Source: DASUBV01 sp035763085 (GTDB lineage: Bacteria > Actinomycetota > Actinomycetes > Streptosporangiales > Streptosporangiaceae). From it: 29,172 nucleotides of DNA. The DNA is taken from NCBI GenBank assembly GCA_035763085.1, contig DASUBV010000147.1, forward strand, positions 1-29,172. The letters are read 5' to 3'. Below, in pieces: positions 21,972 to 29,172 of the stretch. The position numbers were made by a program, and so were the translations under genes. Every line of letters starts with the position of its first letter. The first letter of the stretch is position 1. Below the pieces are notes generated by a model. The model had not been told where the DNA came from, ran no database searches, and was given only the letters and a program-made list of their open reading frames with translations.

Positions 21972-23033
21972 CTAGCTCCGGCGGCCGTCCCTGGCAAGGT
22001 GCTGGGCCGCCGGGCGGGGGCGGCTGGACTCGCGCAGGATCAGGCTGCAGGGAATCTGGTGCACCCCGGCACCGGGGTCGCCGTTGATCGCCGCGAGCAG
22101 TCGCTCACCCGCCTGCTGGCCGAGCTCGCGCAGGTTCATGTCGACGGTGGTCAGCGGCGGCCGGCAAGCCTCGGCGATGACTACCCAGTTATCGAATCCG
22201 ACGATGGCGATGTCCTCCGGCACGCGCCGGCCCGCATCGCGGCACCCGTCGGCCACGCCGCGGGCGATCTGGTCGCTGCCGCAGAACACCGCGTCCAGCC
22301 CGGGAGCACTGCGCAGCAGCACGTTCGCGGCCTGCCGTCCCCATTCCTCACTCCACTCGCCGTACAGCGTGCTGCCGCCGGCCAGCGGCAGGCCGGCGGC
22401 AGCAAGCGCCTTCTGGGCGCCGTCGGCGCGCAGCCGGGCGGCGGCGAACCGGCGCGGCCCGGTGACGTGGCCGATCCTGGTCCGCCCGGTGCTGACCAGG
22501 TGGCGCACCGCCATCGCGCCGCCGCCGGCGTCGTCGGGCACCAGCGACAGGTCGCGCGGGTCACTGGAATAGGTCACGGCGTAGACGACTGGCACGGACA
22601 GGTCATGGCCGACCGGCTCGCGGGCGTCCTGGCGCCGGCCGGTGATGATGATGCCGTCCACCCGGCGCTCTAGCAGGGTGCGCAGGTGGTGCTGCTCGCG
22701 GATCCGGTCGCCGCGGCTCTCGCACAGGAAGACCGAGATCTGGCCCGGGCCGAGCGCGTCCTCGGCGCCCTGCATGACCGGGATGCTGAACCGGCCGAAG
22801 CTGTCGGTGGTGATCAGCCCGACGGTGAAGGTCCGCCCGACCAGCAGCCCGCGGGCCAGCGCGTTCGGCTGGTAGCCCAGCGTCAGGGCGGCCTGCCGGA
22901 CCCGGTCCGCCGTCGAGTCCCGGATGCCCGCGCGGCCGTTCAGCGCCTTGGACACGGTGCCCGCCGAGACGCCCGCCAGGCGGGCGACATCGGTTATCGT
23001 CACAGGTCTGCGCCGCGGATGGATGACCATCAC
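21972..23033 (-). CDS. LacI-family transcriptional repressor
   Basis: 353 aa. N-terminal LacI helix-turn-helix TITDVARLAGVSAGTVSKALN with the hinge helix LGYQPNALARGL (about 12-62), then a periplasmic-binding-protein-like sensor domain (VGLITTDSFGRFSIPVMQGAED, DGIIITGRR, GHVTGPRRFAAARLRADGAQ, DAVFCGSDQIARGVADGC, IAIVGFDNWVVIAEACRPPLTTVD). Starts: GTG 23033 and ATG 23030 lie close to GGTGAGG; GTG 23003, beginning VTITDVARL, is a third option. It is divergent from the GH31 gene; two matching 14-bp boxes in the spacer are its probable operators. The likely inducer is a sugar released or imported by the neighbouring cassette. Confidence 0.93.
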   Translation of the reverse strand: MMVIHPRRRPVTITDVARLAGVSAGTVSKALNGRAGIRDSTADRVRQAALTLGYQPNALARGLLVGRTFTVGLITTDSFGRFSIPVMQGAEDALGPGQISVFLCESRGDRIREQHHLRTLLERRVDGIIITGRRQDAREPVGHDLSVPVVYAVTYSSDPRDLSLVPDDAGGGAMAVRHLVSTGRTRIGHVTGPRRFAAARLRADGAQKALAAAGLPLAGGSTLYGEWSEEWGRQAANVLLRSAPGLDAVFCGSDQIARGVADGCRDAGRRVPEDIAIVGFDNWVVIAEACRPPLTTVDMNLRELGQQAGERLLAAINGDPGAGVHQIPCSLILRESSRPRPAAQHLARDGRRS

Positions 23034-23085
23034 CTCACCGGGTGGGCAGCGGCCCCGGGAGGGCCGGCCCGGGCAGGTCAGAAAC

Positions 23086-23099
23086 TGGAAAAGCTTTGC
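23086..23099. promoter_or_regulatory. Candidate LacI-family operator, regulator side
   Basis: TGGAAAAGCTTTGC contains the palindrome AAAGCTTT and lies about 55 bp upstream of the repressor start. It matches the box at 23211-23224 at 13 of 14 positions. It may mediate autoregulation. LacI operators usually have a CG centre, whereas this one has GC, which lowers confidence. Confidence 0.45.
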
Positions 23100-23176
23100 G
23101 CATTGTGTTCAGTACCGACCATGAGCGTAGCTTCCGCGCGGAGAACCAGATTGTCAACGATGTGCCCTTATAGGCG

Positions 23177-23206
23177 TTGACCGCACTGTTAGAGTGGATC
23201 TACCAT
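23177..23206 (+). promoter_or_regulatory. Putative sigma-70-type promoter of the GH31 operon
   Basis: TTGACC (23177-23182) and TACCAT (23201-23206) are separated by 18 bp, pointing toward the glycosidase. The candidate operator at 23211-23224 covers the expected transcription start. TTGACA on the opposite strand at 23152-23157 could belong to the repressor promoter, though no well-spaced -10 was found for it. Confidence 0.5.
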
Positions 23207-23210
23207 CCAG

Positions 23211-23224
23211 TGGAAAACCTTTGC
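23211..23224. promoter_or_regulatory. Candidate LacI-family operator, glycosidase side
   Basis: TGGAAAACCTTTGC differs by one base from the box at 23086-23099 and sits 4 bp downstream of the GH31 -10 hexamer. A repressor bound here would block initiation of the glycosidase-transporter operon. Confidence 0.5.
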
Positions 23225-23252
23225 TTCCTACCCCTTGAAGGGCTGGAGACGG

Positions 23253-25313
23253 GTGGGTACCTTCGCAGACGGCGACGGATCTGCACTGGAGTGGCGAGGC
23301 GGGCACGAGGCTCTGCGCATAGAGCCCTGGGGCGACAACAGCCTCCGGGTGCGCGGCACGGTCTGGCAGGACATCCGGGATGACCTGGCTAGCGCGCTGC
23401 TGCCTGCTGCGCCGGTCCCGGCGGACATCAAGATCGCCGCGGATGCCGCGCGGATCAGCAACGGGAACCTGACTGCCGAGGTCACGGCGGACGGGCGGCT
23501 GACCTTCCGGCGGGCCGACGGCAGCGTCCTGCTGTCCGAGTGCGTGCCGCACTTCACCGGCCCGCCGCAGCGCCGGTACCGGTCGGCGGCCGGCGGCATG
23601 CACCACGTCGAGGTGCTGTTCGACGCCGACGACGGCGAGCGCTTCTACGGCCTGGGCCAGCACCAGCACGGCAGGCTGAACCAGAAGGGCGCCGTGGTCG
23701 AGCTGGTCCAGCGCAACACCGAGGTCGCCATCCCGTTCCTGGTCTCCAGCCGCGGCTACGGCCTGCTGTGGAATCACCCCGGCACCGGCCGCGTCGAGCT
23801 GGGCACGACCGCCACCCGCTGGGTGGCGGACGCGGCCCGGCAGTGGGACTACTGGATCACCGCCGCCGCCGACCCCGCGCAGCTGCTGCGCGCCTACGCC
23901 GATGCCACCGGGCACGCGCCGGCGCTGCCGGAGTGGGCCTCGGGGTTCTGGCAATGCAAGCTGCGCTACCGCACCCAGGACGAGCTGATGGCGGTGGCCC
24001 GCGAGCACAAGCGGCGCGGCCTGCCGATGTCGGTCATCGTGGTGGACTACTTCCACTGGACCCGGCAGGGCGACTGGCGCTTCGACCCGGCCGAGTGGCC
24101 GGACCCGGCGGCCATGGTGGCCGAGCTTTCCGAGCTGGGCATCAGGCTGATGGTGTCGGTCTGGCCGACGGTCAACCCGTCCAGCGAGAACTACGCCGAG
24201 ATGGCCGACCTCGGCCTGCTGGTCGACAGCGAGCACGGCATCGGCGTGCACCTGCCCATCTGGGACAAGGGCCGCGCCGACCGGGCGCTGGTCAGCTTCT
24301 ACGACCCGACCAACCCGCAGGCGCGTTCTTATGTCTGGGGCAAGGCCAGGGAAAACTACTACAAGCTCGGCGTGCGGGTGTGGTGGCTGGATGCCTGCGA
24401 GCCGGAGCTGCGCCCGGAGGACCAGGGCAACCTGCGCTACCACATCGGTCCCGGCGCCGAGGTCAGCGGCATCTACCCGATGATGAACGCGCGGGCCTTC
24501 TACGAGGGGATGCGCGCCGAGGGCGAGGACGAGATCGTCCTGCTGTGCCGGTCGGCGTGGGCGGGCAGCCAGCGGTACGGCGCGGCGGTCTGGTCCGGTG
24601 ACGTGGACTCCACCTTCGAGGACCTGCGCCGCCAGATCCCGGCCGGGCTCAACATCGGCCTGTCGGGCATCCCGTGGTGGACCACCGACATCGGCGGGTT
24701 CAAGAACGGCAACATTCACTCGCCCTCGTTCCGCGAGCTGCTGGTCCGCTGGTTCCAGTTCGGGGTGTTCTGCCCGCTGACCCGGCTGCACGGCGTCCGC
24801 GAGCCCGGCACCATGATCGGCGCCGACCAGACCGGCGCGGACAACGAGGTCTGGTCGTTCGGCGAGGAGGTGTACCAGATCCTGCGGCGGCTGCTGTTCC
24901 TGCGCGAGCACCTGCGCCCCTACGTGATGGACCAGATGACGGCGGCCGCGCAGACCGGGCTGCCGCCGATGCGGCCGCTGTTCGTCGACTTCCCGGCCGA
25001 CCAGCAGGCCTGGGACATCGAAGACCAGTACCTGTTCGGGCCCGACATCCTCGTCGCCCCGGTCGTCACCGAGGGCGCGCGGGAGCGGCAGGTCTACCTG
25101 CCGGCCGGGGCCACCTGGCGGGACGCCTGGACCGGCTCGCCGCATATGGGCGGAGCCTGGATCACCGCACCCGCGCCGCTGGACAAGATCCCGGTCTACC
25201 TGCGTGAGGGCGGGCAGGCCCGGCCGTTCCCGGACGACGCCACCCTGGAAGCCGCCGCCCTGGATGCCGCCAGCACCGAGGCGGCTGCCGCGGAGGGGGA
25301 CAGCCGGGCATGA
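23253..25313 (+). CDS. Glycoside hydrolase family 31, alpha-xylosidase-like
   Basis: 686 aa from GTG 23253 (GGAG four bases upstream); a TTG at 23235 would add six residues but has no ribosome site. Cytosolic retaining alpha-glycosidase. N-terminal beta-sandwich (about 1-230, with FYGLGQHQHG and RGYGLLWNHPGTG), then the (beta/alpha)8 barrel. VWWLDACEPEL holds the nucleophile Asp380; WSGDVDSTFEDL holds the acid/base Asp450; GLSGIPWWTTDIGGF lies between the barrel strands. The C-terminus has the beta domain (FGPDILVAPVVTEGARERQVYLPAG). WWLDA-x-EPE in place of the alpha-glucosidase WxDMNE is characteristic of alpha-xylosidases, and the IGGF region fits. It has no signal peptide, so it acts on imported oligosaccharide. 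Its stop overlaps the permease start (ATGA). Confidence 0.92.
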   Translation: MGTFADGDGSALEWRGGHEALRIEPWGDNSLRVRGTVWQDIRDDLASALLPAAPVPADIKIAADAARISNGNLTAEVTADGRLTFRRADGSVLLSECVPHFTGPPQRRYRSAAGGMHHVEVLFDADDGERFYGLGQHQHGRLNQKGAVVELVQRNTEVAIPFLVSSRGYGLLWNHPGTGRVELGTTATRWVADAARQWDYWITAAADPAQLLRAYADATGHAPALPEWASGFWQCKLRYRTQDELMAVAREHKRRGLPMSVIVVDYFHWTRQGDWRFDPAEWPDPAAMVAELSELGIRLMVSVWPTVNPSSENYAEMADLGLLVDSEHGIGVHLPIWDKGRADRALVSFYDPTNPQARSYVWGKARENYYKLGVRVWWLDACEPELRPEDQGNLRYHIGPGAEVSGIYPMMNARAFYEGMRAEGEDEIVLLCRSAWAGSQRYGAAVWSGDVDSTFEDLRRQIPAGLNIGLSGIPWWTTDIGGFKNGNIHSPSFRELLVRWFQFGVFCPLTRLHGVREPGTMIGADQTGADNEVWSFGEEVYQILRRLLFLREHLRPYVMDQMTAAAQTGLPPMRPLFVDFPADQQAWDIEDQYLFGPDILVAPVVTEGARERQVYLPAGATWRDAWTGSPHMGGAWITAPAPLDKIPVYLREGGQARPFPDDATLEAAALDAASTEAAAAEGDSRA

Positions 25314-26272
25314 CCAGCACAGCGGCGCGCAGCGCCCCGACCGCAGGCGACCGCGCAGCCCCCGCACCGCGGCGGCCGGGCTGGCGGGCGCACAGCCGGG
25401 GCCTGGCCCGGGCCGCGTTCCTGATCCCGGCCCTGGCCTACGTGCTGTTCGCGTTCGCGCTGCCGACCCTCTACAACCTGATCCTGAGCTTCCAGGAGAC
25501 CTCGCCGGCGACCATCTCCAGCCTGGCCGCGCCGTTCGCGGGCCTGGCCAACTACAAGATCACCCTGCTGCAGGACACCACCCAGTCGGCCCTGTGGCGC
25601 ACCTTGTGGTTCACCATCGGGTCGCTGGTGTTCCAGTTCCTGATCGGGTTCGGGCTGGCCCTGCTGTTCAACGTCCGGTTCCCGCTGCGCCGGCTGGCCC
25701 GGTCGCTGATCATCGTGCCGTGGCTGCTGCCGTTCCTGATCACCGGCACCATCTTCCGGTTCCTGTTCCAGGCCGAGGGCGGCGCGGTCAACCAGCTGCT
25801 GATTGACCTGCACCTGATCCACCACCAGGTCGGCTACCTGCTGTCGCCGGGCTGGGCGTTCACGGTCTTGCTGATCACCAACATCTGGATCGGCGTGCCG
25901 TTCTTCACTGTGCTGCTCTACAGCGCGCTGCAGGACGTGCCGGCCGAGCTGAAGGAAGCGGCGATGATCGACGGCGCCGGGTTCTGGCAGCGGCTGACCC
26001 GGATCACGCTGCCGATCATCCGCCCGGTGATCGAGGTCACCTTCGTGCTCGGCTTCGTGTTCACCGTCAAGGTCTTCGACGTGGTCATCGGCCTGACCCA
26101 GGGCGGCCCGGCCAACTCCACCCAGCTGATCGCCACCTGGGCCTACAACCTGTCCTTCCAGCAGTTCAACTACGGCGCGGGCGCGGCGCTGAACACGGTG
26201 CTGCTGATCATCGTCGCGATCGTCGCGCCGGTCTACATCTGGCTCAACCGCGAATCACTCCGGAAGGGTTAG
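25310..26272 (+). CDS. Sugar ABC transporter permease, MalF type (second system)
   Basis: 320-aa CUT1 permease, six helices. A ~35-residue cytoplasmic leader rich in Arg/Pro/Ala precedes AFLIPALAYVLFAFALPTLYNLILSF. The EAA loop is KEAAMIDGAGFWQRLTRITLPIIRP, and the typical VIGLTQGGPANSTQLIATWAYNLSF segment follows. The start ATG overlaps the GH31 stop (ATGA), so enzyme and transporter are translationally coupled. This supports import of the GH31 substrate, probably an alpha-xyloside-bearing oligosaccharide. It pairs with the 26274 permease. Confidence 0.94.
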   Translation: MTSTAARSAPTAGDRAAPAPRRPGWRAHSRGLARAAFLIPALAYVLFAFALPTLYNLILSFQETSPATISSLAAPFAGLANYKITLLQDTTQSALWRTLWFTIGSLVFQFLIGFGLALLFNVRFPLRRLARSLIIVPWLLPFLITGTIFRFLFQAEGGAVNQLLIDLHLIHHQVGYLLSPGWAFTVLLITNIWIGVPFFTVLLYSALQDVPAELKEAAMIDGAGFWQRLTRITLPIIRPVIEVTFVLGFVFTVKVFDVVIGLTQGGPANSTQLIATWAYNLSFQQFNYGAGAALNTVLLIIVAIVAPVYIWLNRESLRKG

Positions 26273-26273
26273 C

Positions 26274-27101
26274 GTGTCCAGGCATCCCCGGCTTCTCTCG
26301 CTGGCAGCAGCCATCGTCGCCCTGGCGGCGCTGGTCATCCTGCTGTTCCCGCTGTACGCGGTGGTGATCGCCTCGCTGGAGAACAACTCGCAGCTGATCG
26401 GCAACCATTACTACTTCTTCCCGCCGACGCCGAGCCTGGCCAACTACCGCTCGGTCATCTCCAGTCAGGGCGGGCACATCCTGAGCAGCCTGATCATCGG
26501 GGTGGGCACGGCGGCACTGACCCTGATCATCGCGCTGCCCGCGGCGCATGCCCTGGCCCGGTACCGGTTCCGGGTCACTGCCCTGATCGCAGGCTCACTG
26601 CTGGCGGCGCAGATCCTCCCGTCCATCGTTATCGCTAATTCCCTGTTCGTGATCTATCACCATCTGCACCTGCTCAACACCTACCCGGGCCTGATCGTGG
26701 CCGACGCCTCCTACGCGGTGCCGTTCAGCATCCTGGTGCTGCGGGCGTTCATGCTCGGGCTGCCCGGCGACGTGCTGCAGGCGGCACGGGTGGACGGGGC
26801 CAATGAGTGGCGCGCGTTCACCCGGGTGGTGCTGCCGATGAGCCGCACCGCCATCATCACGGTCGCGGTGTTCGCCTTCCTCAACGGCTGGGGCGACTTC
26901 ATCTTTGCTCTCACGATGCTGTCGGGCAGCTCGTTCGAGCCGATCACGCTGTCCATCTACTCCTACATCGGGGAGTTTTCCCAGAACCTGGGCGCGGCCA
27001 TGGCCCTGTGCGTCTTCGGGCTGCTGCCCGCGGCCGTCCTGCTCATCGCCGCCCAGCGCTACATCGCCTCCGGCCTGACCGTCGGGTCGGTCAAGGGGTG
27101 A
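26274..27101 (+). CDS. Sugar ABC transporter permease, MalG type (second system)
   Basis: 275-aa CUT1 permease. TM1 is AAAIVALAALVILLFPLYAVVIASL. The periplasmic loop NHYYFFPPTPSLANYRSVI is typical of MalG-type subunits. The EAA loop is LQAARVDGANEWRAFTRVVLPMSRT, and the end SGLTVGSVKG is common in the family. The GTG start is 1 bp after the preceding stop, with GGAAGGG six bases upstream. As in the first importer, no ATP-binding subunit gene is linked. Confidence 0.94.
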   Translation: MSRHPRLLSLAAAIVALAALVILLFPLYAVVIASLENNSQLIGNHYYFFPPTPSLANYRSVISSQGGHILSSLIIGVGTAALTLIIALPAAHALARYRFRVTALIAGSLLAAQILPSIVIANSLFVIYHHLHLLNTYPGLIVADASYAVPFSILVLRAFMLGLPGDVLQAARVDGANEWRAFTRVVLPMSRTAIITVAVFAFLNGWGDFIFALTMLSGSSFEPITLSIYSYIGEFSQNLGAAMALCVFGLLPAAVLLIAAQRYIASGLTVGSVKG

Positions 27102-27137
27102 GCGAGATCAGTTAGCGAGTAAATCAGGAGGGTGTCC

Positions 27138-28424
27138 ATGCGCACGTCCACCAGACTGAGTTCCAGATCCCGGTGGCGGCTCGGCGCGGCCGGCGTGGTC
27201 GCGGTGGGCCTGGCCCTGGCCGGCTGCGGGTCGTCCTCGGGCGGCAGCAGCTCCAGCGGCAAGGTCACGATCACCGAGCTCGACTACTTCACCTCCAGCG
27301 GCGGCAACGAGGCCGTGAACTGGTACAACAAGAAATTCGAGGCTGCCCACCCCGGGGTCACGGTCAAGCGGCAGGTGGTTCCCTACGCGAACCTGATCAC
27401 CAAGGTGCTGCAGGAGGCCAGCGCCGGGGACCTGCCCAACATCGTGATGCTGGACAACCCCAACGTCCCGCAGGTCGCCGCGACCGGGCAGCTGCTGCCG
27501 CTCGATAACGAGCCGGGCTTCACCACCAGCGGCTACTACACCGGCGCCATGAACGAGTGCAAGTACCAGGGCAAGTACTACTGCTACGCGATCGGCACCA
27601 ACTCGGTGGGCCTGTTCTACAACGCCAAGATGTTCGCCGCCGCGCACCTGTCGGCGCCGACGACCTGGGCCGAGCTGCAGGCGGACGCCAAGAAGCTGAC
27701 CAAGGGGCACCAGTACGGCATCGCCTTTGACGCCACCGGTGACGAGCAGTCGACCTGGCAGCTGGAGCCGTTCTTCTGGAGCAACGGAGCCAGCCTGACC
27801 AACGTCAGCACGCCGGCCTTCCAGCAGGCACTGCAGCTGTGGGTCAACATGGTCAAGGACGGCTCGGCGTCGAAGTCGGTGCTGAACTGGGGCCAGGACC
27901 CCGACCTCACCCAGCAGTTCCTGCACAAGACCGCGGCCATGATCGTGGACGGCCCGTGGATCTTCCCCGAGCTGAACCAGGCGGGCTGGAAGTACAACAA
28001 GGACTACAAGATCGCGCCCATCCCGGTCCGCCAGGCCGGCCAGACCGTGATCGCCCCGCTGGGCGGCGAGACCTGGAACCTCGGCGACTCCGGCAGCAGC
28101 CAGCAGCAGAAGATGGCCTGGCAGTGGATCAAGGGCATGCAGGCGCCGGATGTCATGAAGCACGTGACGTCGCTGATGTACTACCTGCCCACCAAGCCGT
28201 CGGTCACCGAGCAGCAGCTCAGCGCGGGCCCGCAGTACACCGTCTTCGCCAAGGAGACGCAGACGGCCCGGCCGCGCACGACCGAGTACGGCGCGAACTA
28301 CCCGAAGGTGTCGCAGGCGATCTGGACCGCCATCCAGTCGGCGATCACCGGCACCCAGTCGGTGCCGTCGGCGCTGCAGCAGGCCCAGCAGACAGTCGCC
28401 AGCGTCCCGAAGGTCAGCGGCTGA
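27138..28424 (+). CDS. Sugar ABC transporter substrate-binding lipoprotein (second system)
   Basis: 428 aa from ATG 27138, where AGGAGG lies six bases upstream; GTG 27132 overlaps that site and is unlikely. Basic n-region RTSTRLSSRSRWR, hydrophobic core, lipobox LAGC with lipidated Cys30, then a Ser/Gly linker. The mature family 1 solute-binding domain includes VNWYNKKFEAAHPGVTVKRQ, DLPNIVMLDNPNVPQVAATG, IGTNSVGLFYNAKMF, FFWSNGASL, MIVDGPWIFPEL and APLGGETWNLG. ECKYQGKYYCYAIG suggests a disulfide-bonded loop near the binding cleft. It is last gene of the GH31 operon and captures the oligosaccharide outside. Confidence 0.94.
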   Translation: MRTSTRLSSRSRWRLGAAGVVAVGLALAGCGSSSGGSSSSGKVTITELDYFTSSGGNEAVNWYNKKFEAAHPGVTVKRQVVPYANLITKVLQEASAGDLPNIVMLDNPNVPQVAATGQLLPLDNEPGFTTSGYYTGAMNECKYQGKYYCYAIGTNSVGLFYNAKMFAAAHLSAPTTWAELQADAKKLTKGHQYGIAFDATGDEQSTWQLEPFFWSNGASLTNVSTPAFQQALQLWVNMVKDGSASKSVLNWGQDPDLTQQFLHKTAAMIVDGPWIFPELNQAGWKYNKDYKIAPIPVRQAGQTVIAPLGGETWNLGDSGSSQQQKMAWQWIKGMQAPDVMKHVTSLMYYLPTKPSVTEQQLSAGPQYTVFAKETQTARPRTTEYGANYPKVSQAIWTAIQSAITGTQSVPSALQQAQQTVASVPKVSG

Positions 28425-28439
28425 TCAGGAGGTAACCAG

Positions 28440-28559
28440 CTGACGCGACGTGCCGGCCTGGTGGCGGTCTCCCCCGGATCGTCACCAGGCCCGGCGCCAG
28501 CTCCTGATTGCCCGCCATCGGGCGCAGCCGGGCAAAGGGCCAGGACATGCCGTCATTGA
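28440..28559 (+). other. Short CTG-initiated ORF behind an orphan ribosome site
   Basis: AGGAGG at 28427-28432 is followed seven bases later by CTG ACG CGA CGT and an open frame of 39 codons ending in TGA at 28557-28559. No ATG/GTG/TTG lies at the expected distance. It could be the start of a further operon gene that was lost, with a mutated start codon, or merely part of the terminator region. The peptide has no recognisable domain. Confidence 0.25.
28452..28495 (+). terminator. Hairpin downstream of the GH31/ABC operon
   Basis: GCCGG-CCTGGTG (28452-28463) pairs with CACCAGG-CCCGGC (28483-28495) with a one-base bulge. An outer pair TCAGGAG (28425-28431) and CTCCTGA (28501-28507) can close around it. 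This nested stem-loop directly after the last transporter gene is a plausible terminator; no U-run. Confidence 0.5.
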
Positions 28560-28572
28560 CATTGTCGGCACC

Positions 28573-28578
28573 TACACT
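28573..28578 (+). promoter_or_regulatory. Possible -10 box of leaderless antitoxin gene
   Basis: TACACT is followed by six bases and ATG 28585, the same spacing as in recQ and nrtR. No ribosome site precedes the ATG. TTGACA lies nearby at 28556-28561 but only 11 bp upstream, so it does not fit as -35 for this box. Confidence 0.35.
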
Positions 28579-28584
28579 GCTGGT

Positions 28585-28767
28585 ATGAGCGAGTCAGCGC
28601 CTTCGGGTGAAGTAAGGGCCGAGCAGGACGATGCTCCTGAACTGCCCAGGCATCTTGCCGCGCTCGTAGGATCCCTGCGTGGTCCGGCAGATATGGGCCG
28701 AAACCATGATAAATATCTGACCTATGCGGACCGCGAGGAGACTGCTGGCGGAGCCGCGTCAGCATGA
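28585..28767 (+). CDS. Small VapB-like antitoxin
   Basis: 60 aa, ending 4 bases into the PIN toxin gene (ATGA overlap), the usual antitoxin-toxin coupling. The sequence is acidic at first (EVRAEQDDAPEL), then RHLAALVGSLRGPADMGRNHDKYLTY, resembling the toxin-wrapping C-terminal segment of antitoxins paired with actinobacterial VapC proteins (GRNHDKYL/GRHDDYLY type). I see no ribbon-helix-helix, AbrB or Phd DNA-binding part, so this may be a toxin-neutralising peptide only. Identification rests mainly on size, overlap and neighbour. Confidence 0.72.
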   Translation: MSESAPSGEVRAEQDDAPELPRHLAALVGSLRGPADMGRNHDKYLTYADREETAGGAASA

Positions 28768-29172
28768 TCCTGTGTGACACAGGCCCACTGGTCGCCGCGT
28801 TCAACCAGGCTGACCGAGACCATGAGCGCTGTGCCCGGTTCCTCACCGAGAACTGGCAGCGACTGGTAGTCCCGTCCCTGGCTGTTACTGAGGTATGTCA
28901 CCTGTTAGCTGATCCGCAGCGCCGCGGGCGGTCGGCACTTGCGGCTGAGTTCTGTGGCGCGATCGCCGAGGATGAGCTCCGGGTTATCGAGGCCACCCCG
29001 CACGACTACCGCCGGATGTCGGAGCTGTTGAACAAGTACGCGTCGCTGAATCTGCAGGTCGTCGATGCTTGCGTGGTTGCGCTGGCCGAAAGGCTCGACG
29101 TCCGCGAGGTCGGAGCCCTCGACCGCCGGGACTTCCAGGTTGTGCAGCCGCGGCACCTGCCCAAGGGCGAGC
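28764..29172 (+). CDS. VapC-type PIN-domain toxin, 3' end outside window
   Basis: 136 residues visible and no stop before the edge; the domain looks almost complete. PIN nuclease acidic residues are Asp5 in MILCDTGPLVAA, Glu43 in LAVTEVCHLL, Asp101 in LQVVDACVVALAERL and Asp120 in GALDRRDF. This is the VapC arrangement of an RNase that typically cuts tRNA or rRNA. The middle reads ATPHDYRRMSELLNKYASLNL, common to actinobacterial PIN toxins. The start ATG overlaps the antitoxin stop. Only the last few residues are likely missing. Confidence 0.92.
   Translation, partial: MILCDTGPLVAAFNQADRDHERCARFLTENWQRLVVPSLAVTEVCHLLADPQRRGRSALAAEFCGAIAEDELRVIEATPHDYRRMSELLNKYASLNLQVVDACVVALAERLDVREVGALDRRDFQVVQPRHLPKGE

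Noticed and set aside
23154..25367. 737-codon minus-strand frame over the GH31 gene
   Set aside because: Antisense of GH31; low-complexity Arg/Gln/His/Asp translation without motifs.
1..29172. tRNA or rRNA genes, prophage, or an integrated conjugative element
   Set aside because: I saw no cloverleaf-type sequence, rRNA segment, integrase or structural phage gene.

Overview
The window is about 70% G+C. It has GTG starts, compact operons, leaderless-looking promoters, lipoprotein sugar-binding proteins without a linked transport ATPase, and an NrtR-type NAD regulator. Together these point to a filamentous or soil actinomycete, possibly near Streptosporangiales; the genus cannot be fixed from the sequence alone.

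Left part (1-12.0 kb): a polytopic GT-C-like membrane protein (minus strand, running off the left edge) diverges from a class III aminotransferase like those found beside actinobacterial hopanoid genes. That gene converges on a full-length RecQ helicase across a perfect inverted repeat. Next comes the de novo NAD operon nadA-nadB-nadC (minus strand), divergent from an NrtR-type Nudix/winged-helix regulator whose Nudix box has lost its catalytic glutamates. An imperfect palindrome between nadA and nrtR is the likely operator. The 3' side of this operon is scarred: the nadB-nadC spacer and the nadC 3' end carry three copies of an IS200/IS605-like end hairpin, and behind nadC lies the C-terminal stump of an FAD monooxygenase.

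Middle part (12.1-22.0 kb): a sugar ABC importer operon (lipoprotein plus two permeases, minus strand) diverges from an FMN-riboswitch-controlled gene. That gene encodes an unusual single-chain fusion of riboflavin synthase and 3,4-dihydroxy-2-butanone-4-phosphate synthase, joined by a linker that is itself a duplicated palindromic repeat. There follow a SAM methyltransferase, a YefM/YoeB toxin-antitoxin pair with its own palindromic operator (the toxin's usual C-terminal catalytic His is Arg), a NYN/OST-HTH putative RNase, and an unrecognised 9-TM protein with a large extracytoplasmic part, followed by a small membrane protein.

Right part (22.0-29.2 kb): a LacI-family repressor diverges from a GH31 alpha-xylosidase-like enzyme, which is translationally coupled to a second ABC importer (permease, permease, lipoprotein). 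Two near-identical 14-bp boxes in the divergent spacer are candidate operators. The set reads as an uptake-and-hydrolysis cassette for an alpha-xylosidic or related oligosaccharide. The window ends in a VapB/VapC-type pair; the PIN toxin runs to the right edge.

The most unusual items are the riboflavin fusion with its repeat-derived linker, the IS605-type relics in the NAD operon, the sensor-only NrtR with its putative operator, and the unknown membrane pair at 19.5-21.95 kb.
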